Source: UBA12567 sp964598425 (GTDB lineage: Bacteria > Planctomycetota > Phycisphaerae > Phycisphaerales > SM1A02). From it: DNA of 64,000 nt. Location: contig CAZRBV010000001.1 in NCBI GenBank assembly GCA_964598425.1, forward strand, positions 62,001-126,000, written 5' to 3'. Each line of letters begins with the position of its first letter. Within the stretch, counting starts at the first letter, position 1. The position numbers and the translations under genes were made by a program. The notes under the pieces were generated by a model that saw only the letters and a list, made by a program, of their open reading frames with translations, had not been told where the DNA came from and did not search any database. This document shows positions 40,676 to 49,342 of this stretch, piece by piece.

Positions 40676-42644
40676 ACTCGTGGAGTTGCTGGCGCGAGGT
40701 GATCGGCTCGCCGAAGTGCTACCGGACTTCGAGGTTCGTGAAGAACAAGTGCGGCTTGCCCGCGCGATTGCAGCAGCGTTTGATGAGCGACATGTGCTGC
40801 TCGCCGAAGCTGGGACCGGCGTGGGGAAGTCGTTTGCGTACTTGCTTGCTGCAATGGATCGCGCGGAGGCGCATGGCGAACGCATTGTTGTATCAACCCA
40901 CACGATCGCGCTGCAGGAGCAGCTGCTGAATAAGGACATTCCACTGCTCCTGCCGCTGACAGGCGGCGCGATCAGACCGGTGCTGGTGAAAGGTCGAGGG
41001 AACTACCTCAGCCGCAGGCGGCTCGAACTTGCGATGCGGCGGCGAAGGGCTGGCATGGATGCGGCGTCCGGGGCCTCGCTCGACATCATCGAGTCGTGGG
41101 CGCGGGAGACCGATGACGGCACCCGGGCGACGCTGCCGCAGCTCCCTCGCGCAGGTGTGTGGGAGCACGTCCAGAGTGACGCGAACAATTGCCTTGGATC
41201 GAAGTGCCCTCGGTTTGATGAGTGCTTCTACCAGCGCGACCGCGCGCGGATGCAGCAAGGCAACCTGCTCGTGTGTAACCACGCATTATTCTTTTCGGAT
41301 CTGGCACTTCGAATAGGCGGGGCCGCGCTGCTGCCTGAGCACGACCTCATCGTCCTGGACGAGGCGCATGCCGTTGAGGACGTGGCGGCAGATCACTTCG
41401 GAATGCAAGTGTCCGAGATGGCCGTTGAACGGCTTCTCACCTCACTCTTCAGCGCGGACGAAAAGCGGGGCTGGTTGGCGGGGCAGGATGGCGATGGCGC
41501 GATTGCCCGCTGCGTCGTCCACGTGCGAGAAACTCGCTCGGCAGCGAGGCACTTCTTCGATTCGCTGCTCCAGTGGCAATCCGGAGCCGGCGTGCCGGGC
41601 GGGCGAATTCGCCAGCCGCACCCGGTTGAGGACCTTCTCTCGGGGCCTCTCGAGTCGCTCGCCGAGGCCATCGCGGCCGCGCGGAGCGAGTGCGAGGATG
41701 ACGAGGAGCGAGCCGAGTTGGGGGCGTGGGCTGCGAGGGCTGGCGGTATGGCGACGGGAACGCGGCGGTTACTCTCGCAGGATGTTCCCGGCGCGGTGTA
41801 CTACCTCGACGGAGTCGATGCCGCCAACGGCAGGCCCCCGCGTCCGGCACTGAAGTGCACGGTGGTTGATGTGGCGCCGGTTCTCCGCGGATCGCTGTTC
41901 GGAGGGGGGAAAGGCATTGTGTTGACCAGTGCGACACTTGCGAGCCCGCCACAGGGATTCGGCCATATTGCAACGCGGCTCGGATGTGAGCAGGCCGAGT
42001 CAATTCAGGAGGGAAGCCCATTTGACCTGGCTTCGCAGATGCGACTGATCATCGACTCGGCCATGCCCGAACCGTCAGATCCGCGGTACATCGACGCGCT
42101 GATCGACCGAGTGGTGCGACTTGTAGCGAGGACGAATGGAGATGCGCTGGTGCTGTGCACCAGCTTTCATATTGTCAACGCCATCGCAAAGCGTGGTGAA
42201 GCCAGGCTGCGCGAAGCCGGCGGCGAGGTGCTGGTTCAGGGCCGTGACGGCACTCCGGGGACGCTGGTTGAGCGATTCCGCGAGCGGGAGGGCGGCGTGC
42301 TCGTCGGCACAGCGAGTTTCTGGCAAGGCGTTGACGTTCCCGGCGCGTCACTCCGCAACGTCATTATTACGAGGTTGCCCTTTGAGCCACCGGATCGACC
42401 GATCGTCGAAGCGAGGTGCGAGGCGGTGAAAGCTGCAGGGGGATCGCCATTTCGGGACGAGAGTCTCCCGCGGGCTGTGCGCCGATTCAGGCAGGGGATC
42501 GGAAGGCTGATTCGCTCAAGCAGAGACACTGGAGTCGTTGCGATTCTTGACTCGCGTGTCGTGCGAAAGCCCTACGGTCGGGAGTTCACCCGTGTGCTGC
42601 CGGAGGGGATTCGTGTCGAGGATCTGGCTTCGGGCGAGGGATAG
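40662..42644 (+). CDS. DinG/XPD-like ATP-dependent helicase
   Basis: A 660-residue superfamily 2 helicase. Motifs in order: AEAGTGVGKSFAYLLA (Walker A, ~49-60), VSTHTIALQEQLLNKDI (Ia), DEAH box VLDEAHAVEDVA (233-236), VLTSATL (III), GVLVGTASFWQGVDVPG (V) and RRFRQGIGRLIRS (VI). The Fe-S region has Cys177, Cys182 and Cys188 in NNCLGSKCPRFDECFY, spaced as in E. coli DinG, but the first cysteine of the KGRxNYLC motif is Ser117 (KGRGNYLS). GTG 40662 has GGAGG eight bases upstream. DinG-type helicases unwind DNA with 5'-3' polarity and resolve R-loops; the exact role here is unknown. Confidence 0.9.
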   Translation: MTSGELVELLARGDRLAEVLPDFEVREEQVRLARAIAAAFDERHVLLAEAGTGVGKSFAYLLAAMDRAEAHGERIVVSTHTIALQEQLLNKDIPLLLPLTGGAIRPVLVKGRGNYLSRRRLELAMRRRRAGMDAASGASLDIIESWARETDDGTRATLPQLPRAGVWEHVQSDANNCLGSKCPRFDECFYQRDRARMQQGNLLVCNHALFFSDLALRIGGAALLPEHDLIVLDEAHAVEDVAADHFGMQVSEMAVERLLTSLFSADEKRGWLAGQDGDGAIARCVVHVRETRSAARHFFDSLLQWQSGAGVPGGRIRQPHPVEDLLSGPLESLAEAIAAARSECEDDEERAELGAWAARAGGMATGTRRLLSQDVPGAVYYLDGVDAANGRPPRPALKCTVVDVAPVLRGSLFGGGKGIVLTSATLASPPQGFGHIATRLGCEQAESIQEGSPFDLASQMRLIIDSAMPEPSDPRYIDALIDRVVRLVARTNGDALVLCTSFHIVNAIAKRGEARLREAGGEVLVQGRDGTPGTLVERFREREGGVLVGTASFWQGVDVPGASLRNVIITRLPFEPPDRPIVEARCEAVKAAGGSPFRDESLPRAVRRFRQGIGRLIRSSRDTGVVAILDSRVVRKPYGREFTRVLPEGIRVEDLASGEG

Positions 42645-42656
42645 CGCCGCGATCGG

Positions 42657-42662
42657 TACCAT
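42657..42662 (+). promoter_or_regulatory. Putative -10 element of the phosphohexomutase gene, leaderless type
   Basis: TACCAT, seven bases before the ATG at 42670, in the gap after the helicase gene. It overlaps an earlier in-frame ATG at 42661. Confidence 0.4.
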
Positions 42663-42669
42663 GCCGACC

Positions 42670-44064
42670 ATGCTGAGCAAAGTATTCAAAGCGTACGATG
42701 TGCGGGCCACTGTTCCGGACCCTCTCAACGAGTCTGTGGCCTACCAGATCGGCTGCGGGGCAGCCGAGTTTCTACTCTCGCAGCCTGGACTCGACGAACT
42801 TCCTGAGCGCCGGCGGCGGACGATTGCGGTAGGCCATGACATGCGGTTGACCAGCCCGGGACTGGTTGCTGCGCTCCAGTCGGGGATGCGGTCGTGCGGC
42901 GCCGATGTATTGGATGTCGGGCTGGTCGACACGCCCTTCGTCCCCTTCGCGGTCAATCATGAGGGTTGTATCGGAGGGGTGCAGACAACAGCGAGCCACA
43001 ATCCGGCGAACTACAACGGATTCAAGATCAGTCGCATACACGGAAAGCCGGTTGGCGAACAGACAGGGCTGCAGGACATTCGAGCGCTGGCAGAGAAAGC
43101 CAGTGAGACACCAGCCGATCCGACTGGTTCCATCGAATCGATCGACCTGTGGGATGCCTACCGGGAACACGTGTTCGAGATGCTCGGAACGAATCTGCAG
43201 ACTGGGGCAGCAACTATCAAAGTTGCTGTCGACGCATCCAATGGCATGGCTGGCACCATGGTGCCGAAACTCTTCGAAGAGGTTCCTGGAATCGAGATCG
43301 TGCGAATCAACTTCGAGAACAGTTCCGGAACCTTCGTGCATGAACCGAACCCGCTCGTCGAGGCCAATCTGCAACACGTGCGCGACGCGACGATCGAACA
43401 GGGCTGCGCGCTGGGAATCTGCTTTGACGGTGATGCGGATCGCTGCATGGTGGTTGATGAACAAGGCGGCATCGTTGGCTGTGACCTGGTGACCGGATGG
43501 CTCGGGCAGCGATTCCTGAAAGCCTCGGGCGGAGGGTCGGTTGTCTTTGATCTGCGCAGCAGCCGGAGCACCAGTGAGCTTGTTCGTGAAGCCGGAGGAG
43601 ATCCGCTCCGAAGTCGTGTCGGGCATGTCTTCATGAAACAGGCGATGGCCGATCACAATGCGGTCTTTGGCGGCGAACTCTCAGGGCACTTCTATTTCCG
43701 CGAGAACTTCAATGCAGACTCGGGTGCCATGGCGTTCGCATCGGTCTGCACAGCGCTTGTCGAAGATGGTCGCCCGCTCAGCAAAATCATCGCTGACGCC
43801 AGACGATATCGGCAGAGCGGCGAGATCAATTTTCAGGTTGATGACAAGGCAGCAGCGATGGAGCGGCTTGCCGCGGCATATCCGAATGCCGAAGTCGATC
43901 GACTGGACGGCGTCACGGTTGATCTTGGTGATTGGTGGTGCAACGTTCGGCCGAGTAACACCGAACCTCTGCTGCGGCTCAATCTCGAAGCGGCGACAGA
44001 TGCCGACGTCGACGCTCGTGTTGCCGACATTGAGCCATTGCTTGGGACGCGCGTCGCGCACTGA
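42670..44064 (+). CDS. Phosphomannomutase/phosphoglucomutase
   Basis: A 464-residue cytoplasmic alpha-D-phosphohexomutase that interconverts the 1- and 6-phosphates of hexoses. Four family sites are visible: the N-terminal FKAYDVRATVPD, the phosphoserine loop TTASHNPANYNGFK, the metal loop CFDGDADRCMVV, the sugar loop FGGELSGHFYF, and the phosphate loop RPSNTEPLLRL. It fits the ManB/PMM-PGM branch, which supplies nucleotide-sugar precursors. Glucosamine specificity (GlmM) is less likely. ATG 42670 follows a TACCAT hexamer. Its stop lies eight bases from the convergent thiG stop. Confidence 0.92.
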   Translation: MLSKVFKAYDVRATVPDPLNESVAYQIGCGAAEFLLSQPGLDELPERRRRTIAVGHDMRLTSPGLVAALQSGMRSCGADVLDVGLVDTPFVPFAVNHEGCIGGVQTTASHNPANYNGFKISRIHGKPVGEQTGLQDIRALAEKASETPADPTGSIESIDLWDAYREHVFEMLGTNLQTGAATIKVAVDASNGMAGTMVPKLFEEVPGIEIVRINFENSSGTFVHEPNPLVEANLQHVRDATIEQGCALGICFDGDADRCMVVDEQGGIVGCDLVTGWLGQRFLKASGGGSVVFDLRSSRSTSELVREAGGDPLRSRVGHVFMKQAMADHNAVFGGELSGHFYFRENFNADSGAMAFASVCTALVEDGRPLSKIIADARRYRQSGEINFQVDDKAAAMERLAAAYPNAEVDRLDGVTVDLGDWWCNVRPSNTEPLLRLNLEAATDADVDARVADIEPLLGTRVAH

Positions 44065-44072
44065 GAGAGCGG

Positions 44073-44942
44073 TTATTCGCCGGGGATACTTCCGATGAGT
44101 CCCGTCCACGGGCTTGATGCACTCGCATACAGTTTTCGGCCGATTCGCCCTGCGCGAACACCGTGATAGCCGGCTTCGCACGCGCACCGCATGGCGTGCG
44201 CCATGCGGACCGGGTCTTGGGCGTGGGCGATTCCGGTGTTCAGGAGAACTCCATCGGCGCCCAACTCCATAGCAAGCGTGACATCGCTCGGTGTGCCAAC
44301 ACCAGCGTCGACGATAAGGGGGTAGTCCGGTGCGCCGCCATGCTCGGGAGTCTTGAGCATGTCCCGGATCATGGTGATGGCCTCCGGATTGGCGATGCCC
44401 CGGCCGGAGCCGATCGGGCTTCCAGCTGGCATGACACTCGCGGCACCTGCATCGCGAAGGCGGCAGGCCATGATCGGGTCATCGCTTGAATAGCACAGCA
44501 CCGTGAATCCGTCTGCGACGAGTTCTCGGCAGGCTTCAAGCGTGCCGACCGGATCGGGGAGCAGTGTGGCTCGGTCGCCAAGCACTTCGAGTTTGACCCA
44601 GTCTGCGCCCGGATTGCCGAGTTGCTCCAGCAAGTCGCGTCCAAGGCGGGCGACGCGGATGGCGTCGGCCGCATCGAAGCATCCGGCGGTATTGGGAAGC
44701 ACGGTGTAGCGATCGAGGTCGAGGAAGTCGAGCAGCGAGCGGCCTTGCTCATCCAGCAGCCGTTCTCTCCGAACGGCAACGGTGACGGCGTCGCAACCGC
44801 TCCTGCGGAGCGCGTCCTGCATGAGCTCGTGCGACTCATACTTGCCGGTTCCCACGACGAGGCGACTGCGGAGCACGTGGTTCCCGATTGTGAGCGGCGC
44901 CGTTTCGATCGTCGACTCTGTAGATGTGGCGGCCATAGTCAT
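44073..44942 (-). CDS. thiG: Thiazole synthase
   Basis: A 289-residue cytoplasmic TIM-barrel enzyme that forms the thiazole phosphate of thiamine from deoxyxylulose phosphate, dehydroglycine and sulfur delivered by ThiS. Signatures: RLVVGTGKYESHELMQDALR, LPNTAGCFDAADAIRVARLG, the Schiff-base lysine in WVKLEVLGD, SPIGSGRGIANPEAI, VDAGVGTPSDVTLAMELGA, and LYASASSPWTG. Length is normal with ~15 extra N-terminal residues. Its start overlaps the thiS stop (ATGA), so the sulfur carrier and the synthase are coupled. No other thi gene is nearby. Confidence 0.95.
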   Translation of the reverse strand: MTMAATSTESTIETAPLTIGNHVLRSRLVVGTGKYESHELMQDALRRSGCDAVTVAVRRERLLDEQGRSLLDFLDLDRYTVLPNTAGCFDAADAIRVARLGRDLLEQLGNPGADWVKLEVLGDRATLLPDPVGTLEACRELVADGFTVLCYSSDDPIMACRLRDAGAASVMPAGSPIGSGRGIANPEAITMIRDMLKTPEHGGAPDYPLIVDAGVGTPSDVTLAMELGADGVLLNTGIAHAQDPVRMAHAMRCACEAGYHGVRAGRIGRKLYASASSPWTGLIGSIPGE

Positions 44943-45139
44943 CCTCCTCCGACAAGCGTGACGATTTCAATGGCATCTCCGTCGCTCAGTTGGACGGAGC
45001 CGCGGTCCTTCCACGGGACAAGGAGCCCATTGCGTTCGACCGCGCACGGCCCGGATTGTCGATTCAGTCGCTCAAGCAGCTGCTCGATCGAAATCGGGGC
45101 TTCCAGGTTCATTGATTGGCCGTTGACGTCGATTCTCAT
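44939..45139 (-). CDS. thiS: Sulfur carrier protein ThiS
   Basis: A 66-residue ubiquitin-fold protein whose C-terminal glycine is activated as a thiocarboxylate to donate sulfur to ThiG. It ends in TLVGGG, giving the required Gly-Gly terminus, and has the VNGQSMNL start, the NRQSGPCAVERNGLLVP middle and the LSDGDAIEIVT strand typical of ThiS. ATG 45139 is chosen; an ATG at 45151 overlaps the TAGCAT hexamer. First gene of the thiS-thiG pair. Confidence 0.92.
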   Translation of the reverse strand: MRIDVNGQSMNLEAPISIEQLLERLNRQSGPCAVERNGLLVPWKDRGSVQLSDGDAIEIVTLVGGG

Positions 45140-45149
45140 GGGATGACGC

Positions 45150-45155
45150 ATGCTA
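45150..45155 (-). promoter_or_regulatory. Putative -10 element of thiS
   Basis: TAGCAT on the minus strand, ten bases before the thiS ATG at 45139. The short distance leaves no room for a TPP riboswitch. Confidence 0.35.
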
Positions 45156-45166
45156 TCCCATGCACG

Positions 45167-46657
45167 TCAGAACGCGACGAGAAGAATCGTGATGAGGATG
45201 AACACCGGGAGCAGCACCGGGATGCTGTACCGGATGACGTAGCCGAAGAAAGAGGGCATCTTGACGCCTGTCTGTTCGGCGATGGCCTTGACCATGAAAT
45301 TGGGGCCGTTGCCGATGTAGGTCATCGATCCCATGAATACAGCACCAAGCGATATGAAAATAAGCCGCGTCTCGTCGACCCAGCCGCCGCCGAGCAACTC
45401 CAAGGCGCCGTCAGCGCCCATCGGAGTGCCTGCTTCGGCGAGGCGGAAGAACACGAGGTAGGTGGGCGCATTGTCGAGCACGCTGCTGAGGCCACCGGTG
45501 ATCCAGAAGTACATCCACGGCTCAGAGAGCATGGCCGCCATGTCTTCGCCCTGCGCTTTGAGCACGGTGAGGGGGACTTGCATGGCGACGAAGATGCCGA
45601 TGAACAGGGCCGCGACCTCGATGATGGCCCCGTAATCGAAATGGTTCGACTCGCGGATGTGTCTGGCCGTCGTGACCAGTGAGAGAACGACAAAGACAAG
45701 CATCATGAGCTCACGCAGAAAGTCGAAGGCTTCCAACGACGTGCCGGGCACGGGCTTGCCGGGAGAGATGAACGCGACGCAGGCCACCACGCCCAGCATC
45801 CACAGAATGTTGATGCCTCCGGTGAGGTGCAGAGGCTGCACGTTGGCCTTGTCAAAGAGCCGAACGACTTCGGGTTCGCGCTTGTAGAGCACGGAGTCCC
45901 ATGCGTAGTAGATCACGAGAAGAATGACGCACGCGATGAGCCACGGGAGCCACAGGCCGAACGTCCAGAAGAACGGGACGCCTGCGAGGTATCCGAGGAA
46001 GAGTGGCGGGTCGCCGATAGGAAGCAGTGTTCCGCCAATATTGCTCACCAGAAAGATGAACATGATGACGGTATGCACCTTGTGGGTGCGTTCTCGATTC
46101 GTATTGAGCAGCGGCCGGACCAGAAGCATGCTGGCCCCGGTCGTTCCGATGAAACTTGCGATGGCGGCACCAGCAGCGAGCCAGCCTGTGTTGACCAGCG
46201 GATGGGCCCGGACGTCGCCGCCAATGTGGATCCCGCCGCTGATGACATACAGGCTGAAGAGCAGGATGATGAACGGGACATATTCCTGCAGCACCGCATG
46301 ATCGAGAGTCAGCCCAACCGCCTGCCAGCCTTCTGCGATCCAGATGTACAGGAGCGTGCCGAGCCCGCACAGCACGGCGACGAGAAAGCGGCTCAGATTG
46401 CTGTGCCACCATCCTGCCGTCTTTGGAATCAGTGGCAGCAGTGCGATGGCGCCGAGGATGACGATGAATGGAATGGTTCCAAGCAGCCACGCCGTGGGCG
46501 CGTGCGCGTGCTCCGCGTGGGCATCGTGGTGCGCCCCGAAGAGTCCCCAGGTCAGGGCGATGGCCATAAGCAGGGAGCCGCCGATGCAGATTGCAACCGT
46601 CCAGGTACGTGGCCCGGCAGGGCCGTGCGGTTCATTCTTGGTGAGATCAGTGGACAT
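45167..46657 (-). CDS. NhaD-like sodium:proton antiporter
   Basis: A 496-residue integral membrane protein with about 12-14 hydrophobic segments. It resembles the NhaD/CitMHS (ion transporter superfamily) group: LYVISGGIHIGGDVRAHPLV, ASFIGTTGASMLLVRPLL, FIFLVSNIGGTLLPIGDPPL, SVLDNAPTYLVFF and TYIGNGPNFMVKAIAEQ. The paired SNIGG...GDPP and DNAP...GNGPNF segments are the two re-entrant hairpins expected for this fold. An early His-rich loop (HHDAHAEHAHAP) is notable. The predicted activity is Na+/H+ exchange at the cytoplasmic membrane. ATG 46657 follows TATCCT by ten bases. Confidence 0.85.
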   Translation of the reverse strand: MSTDLTKNEPHGPAGPRTWTVAICIGGSLLMAIALTWGLFGAHHDAHAEHAHAPTAWLLGTIPFIVILGAIALLPLIPKTAGWWHSNLSRFLVAVLCGLGTLLYIWIAEGWQAVGLTLDHAVLQEYVPFIILLFSLYVISGGIHIGGDVRAHPLVNTGWLAAGAAIASFIGTTGASMLLVRPLLNTNRERTHKVHTVIMFIFLVSNIGGTLLPIGDPPLFLGYLAGVPFFWTFGLWLPWLIACVILLVIYYAWDSVLYKREPEVVRLFDKANVQPLHLTGGINILWMLGVVACVAFISPGKPVPGTSLEAFDFLRELMMLVFVVLSLVTTARHIRESNHFDYGAIIEVAALFIGIFVAMQVPLTVLKAQGEDMAAMLSEPWMYFWITGGLSSVLDNAPTYLVFFRLAEAGTPMGADGALELLGGGWVDETRLIFISLGAVFMGSMTYIGNGPNFMVKAIAEQTGVKMPSFFGYVIRYSIPVLLPVFILITILLVAF

Positions 46658-46667
46658 AGGGTGAGGG

Positions 46668-46673
46668 AGGATA
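46668..46673 (-). promoter_or_regulatory. Putative -10 element of the antiporter gene
   Basis: TATCCT on the minus strand, ten bases before the ATG at 46657. Confidence 0.35.
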
Positions 46674-46694
46674 GCCGGGGGTGGCCCGGCTCCG

Positions 46695-47336
46695 TCAAGC
46701 GGGGGCCATGTCTGCGATGTGGTCGAGCAGCCATGCGGCGAATGCTGGCTTGGGCATCTCAGGCGGTGCAGCGACAGCGTCTCCGGTGGCGGTGAGCAAG
46801 TACCCCGTGATGCGATCCGATTCCATGGTCTCCAGCGGATTGGCGACGATGGCATCGAGCCCCTTGCGTTGGAGTTTGGCCCTGGCCCGGTGCCTGAGGT
46901 CGGCCGCTGGCTCAAGTGCAAAGCCGACGATTCGCTGGTCCTCCCGCCGCTGGCTCGCAAGCCCGGCCACGAGATCGGGGGCCGGTTCAAGTCTGAGGTT
47001 CCAGGGGCCGTCTGCGCGGCTCCGCTTGGTTCCGGGTGGATCCTGCACAGGGATGAAGTCGGCGACGGCAGCGGCCATGATGAGCAGGTCGGTGTCCGGG
47101 AATCTGTCAGCCAGCATGCTTTGAAGCTCTGCCGCCGTGTCAAAGATGGCGGTCACAGCGGCCAGCCTGGGTGGCGGTGGCGCCGCTCCACGCCCAAGGA
47201 GGAGCTGCACGTCGTGGCCACGAACGCATGCTTCGCGTGCAACCGCACACCCCATGCTTCCGGATGATCTGTTGGAGAGCACTCGCACGGCATCGATTGG
47301 TTCCCGGGTCGGTCCAGCTGTGACCAGGATTCTCAC
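46695..47336 (-). CDS. coaB: Phosphopantothenate-cysteine ligase (CoaB domain), stand-alone
   Basis: A 213-residue enzyme matching the C-terminal half of the usual bifunctional CoaBC. It shows RILVTAGPTREPIDAVRVLS, NRSSGSMGCAVAREACVRGH, LIMAAAVADFIPVQ, LRLEPAPDLVAGLA, IVGFALEPA and LDAIVANPL. The flavin-dependent decarboxylase half (CoaC) is absent, so that step must be encoded elsewhere. GTG 47336 is preferred since GGGAGC lies seven bases upstream and the family sequence begins at once. It is divergent from the pilus/secretion operon. Confidence 0.88.
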   Translation of the reverse strand: MRILVTAGPTREPIDAVRVLSNRSSGSMGCAVAREACVRGHDVQLLLGRGAAPPPPRLAAVTAIFDTAAELQSMLADRFPDTDLLIMAAAVADFIPVQDPPGTKRSRADGPWNLRLEPAPDLVAGLASQRREDQRIVGFALEPAADLRHRARAKLQRKGLDAIVANPLETMESDRITGYLLTATGDAVAAPPEMPKPAFAAWLLDHIADMAPA

Positions 47337-47556
47337 GTTGTGCTCCCGTGTTTGGCCGCGCAAGGGCCGATATGTCTCGATGAGCCCGGTTGGCGGGGCG
47401 GTGCCTGCATGGCTCCATTGGCACGAGGGTAGTCGCTTCGAGATCCTCCCGGGAGCATCAAGCCTGTACGATGCAACGCTTCGCACCCGCGGATCGTGGT
47501 TTACGGTTCTTCTCGGCCCCCGACCTCAGATCGATGATCAGGAGTTTCTACGCAGC

Positions 47557-49305
47557 ATGGCACGGCGAAACAGAGTCCGACGCAAACTCGGCGAGATGTT
47601 GCTGGCGTCCAAGGCGATCACCGACGAGCAGTTGGAGACAGCTTTGAAGTTGTCCAAGGGAAGTGGGAAGCGGCTCGGAGAGTGTCTGATTGAGTCCGGT
47701 GCATGTGGAGATCTGGAGATCACGGCAGCGTTGGCCGAGCAGTTCGGGATGGAATTCAATCCGATGGCCAGCGCCGCGGATCTTGAATTGATCGAACTCG
47801 ATGCGGCCCCGAAAGACGTTGTCCGAAAGCATCTGGTCGCGCCTGCAGGGACATCCGGCGGGCGCATGAAGCTGATTATCCATGACCCGATGGATCTGGA
47901 ACTGCTGGACCTGCTGCGGTTTCGACTGAAGGCGGAGATCGATCCAATCCTCGCCCCTCGGAGCGCATTGAAGGCCTACATCGACGAGCAACTCGGAAGC
48001 GGAGCGGCGGTCAAGAGTGATTCGCTCGTGACGGAATCGATCGATGTCTCGGTCGACACGTCGGTGGACAGATCCGTGGACGCGTCCGTTGATATCGGCG
48101 GCGGCGGAGACGATGCGCCAATCGTCAAGCTTGTCAACAAGTTGATTACCGAAGCTGTCCGCGGCCGCGCTTCTGACATCCACGTCGAGCCGATGGAAGA
48201 TCGCGTTCTCCTGCGATACCGCATTGATGGCGTATGCCACGTACGCGACAACCTGCCCAAGCGAATGCAGTCGGCGCTTCTGGCACGTCTGAAACTGATG
48301 GCGGGCGTCAATATCGCGGAGAAGCGAATTCCGCAGGATGGCCGTATCAAGCTGGATGTGGACGGTGACCAGATCGACTTTCGCGTGAGTGCGTGCCCCG
48401 CCTATCACGGCGAATCGGTCGTGCTCCGAATCCTTCGCCCCGATTCGGTTCGAATCGGACTGCAGAACCTTGGATTCGAGCCGGATCATCTGGATCACTT
48501 CAACCGAATCATCCGCAGGCCCAACGGCATTTTCCTTGTCACCGGGCCGACTGGCTCGGGGAAGACGACGACGCTGTATTCGGCGCTCGACGTGCTGAAT
48601 CGGCCGGACCGCAAGATCATCACCGCCGAGGATCCGGTGGAGTACAGCTTTGCCGGGATCAACCAGTGCCAGGTGAACGATGGGATCGGGCTGACGTTCC
48701 CCGCGATTCTTCGATCGATGCTCCGTCAGGCTCCGAACATCGTGTTGATCGGTGAAATCCGGGACCGGGAGGTGGCCGACATTGCCATTCAGGCGGCCCT
48801 CACTGGTCACCTTGTGTTCTCGACGCTGCATACCAACGATGCCCCGTCGGCGATCACTCGACTGGTGGACATGGGCGTGAAGCCCTATCTCGCCGCGAGT
48901 TCTATCCAGGCGATAATGGCGCAGCGGCTGATCCGAGTCTTGTGCAAGGAGTGCGCCGAGGTTGACCCGGAACCGGATCCGAAGGTCATGCGATTGGTCG
49001 ATATCGCACCATCCGAGGGCGAAGGCAAGATTCTTCGAGAGACGGGGTGCGGGAAGTGCGGCGGTATCGGGTACAAAGGTCGGAAGGCAATCTTCGAGAT
49101 GATGCAGATGACGACCGAACTTCGAGAAATGGCCTTTGAACAGGCACCCGTATCTGAACTCCGGGCCGCCGCGATTCGGAACGGCATGCGGTCATTGCTG
49201 CAGGACGGCAAAGTCAAGATTCTCAATGGTGTCACGACAATGAATGAAATCTCAAGGTTTGCTCAGGCCGAGGTCCTCGTGACGGCCAATATGGATTCCG
49301 AGTAG
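47557..49305 (+). CDS. GspE/PilB-type secretion or pilus assembly ATPase (first copy)
   Basis: A 582-residue hexameric ATPase that powers pseudopilus or pilus assembly from the cytoplasmic face. An N-terminal MshEN-like domain (LGEMLLASKAITDEQLETAL) is followed by a linker containing an SVD-rich stretch (SVDTSVDRSVDASVD), then the ATPase domain: RASDIHVEPMEDRVLLRYRI, Walker A TGPTGSGKTTTLYSAL, Asp box EDPVEY, Walker B VLIGEIRDREVADIA, His box GHLVFSTLHTNDA, and a Cys4 zinc site CKEC...CGKCGGIGYKGR. ATG 47557; AGGAG lies about 12 bases upstream. It opens the plus-strand operon. Confidence 0.92.
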   Translation: MARRNRVRRKLGEMLLASKAITDEQLETALKLSKGSGKRLGECLIESGACGDLEITAALAEQFGMEFNPMASAADLELIELDAAPKDVVRKHLVAPAGTSGGRMKLIIHDPMDLELLDLLRFRLKAEIDPILAPRSALKAYIDEQLGSGAAVKSDSLVTESIDVSVDTSVDRSVDASVDIGGGGDDAPIVKLVNKLITEAVRGRASDIHVEPMEDRVLLRYRIDGVCHVRDNLPKRMQSALLARLKLMAGVNIAEKRIPQDGRIKLDVDGDQIDFRVSACPAYHGESVVLRILRPDSVRIGLQNLGFEPDHLDHFNRIIRRPNGIFLVTGPTGSGKTTTLYSALDVLNRPDRKIITAEDPVEYSFAGINQCQVNDGIGLTFPAILRSMLRQAPNIVLIGEIRDREVADIAIQAALTGHLVFSTLHTNDAPSAITRLVDMGVKPYLAASSIQAIMAQRLIRVLCKECAEVDPEPDPKVMRLVDIAPSEGEGKILRETGCGKCGGIGYKGRKAIFEMMQMTTELREMAFEQAPVSELRAAAIRNGMRSLLQDGKVKILNGVTTMNEISRFAQAEVLVTANMDSE

Positions 49306-49342
49306 GAGGCGCGTGTTCGCTGATTGAAGCGGCACATCATCA

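Noticed and set aside
44939..45170. Possible TPP riboswitch before thiS
   Set aside because: Only about 30 bases separate thiS and the antiporter gene, and no THI-box sequence is visible.
45827..46795. Plus-strand frame rich in Asp, Glu and Gln
   Set aside because: Antisense to the antiporter gene; hydrophobic codons read backwards give this composition.
48031..48100. Short TCNGTNGAC-like repeats in the first PilB gene
   Set aside because: They encode an in-frame SVD-rich linker and are too short and irregular for a CRISPR or satellite.
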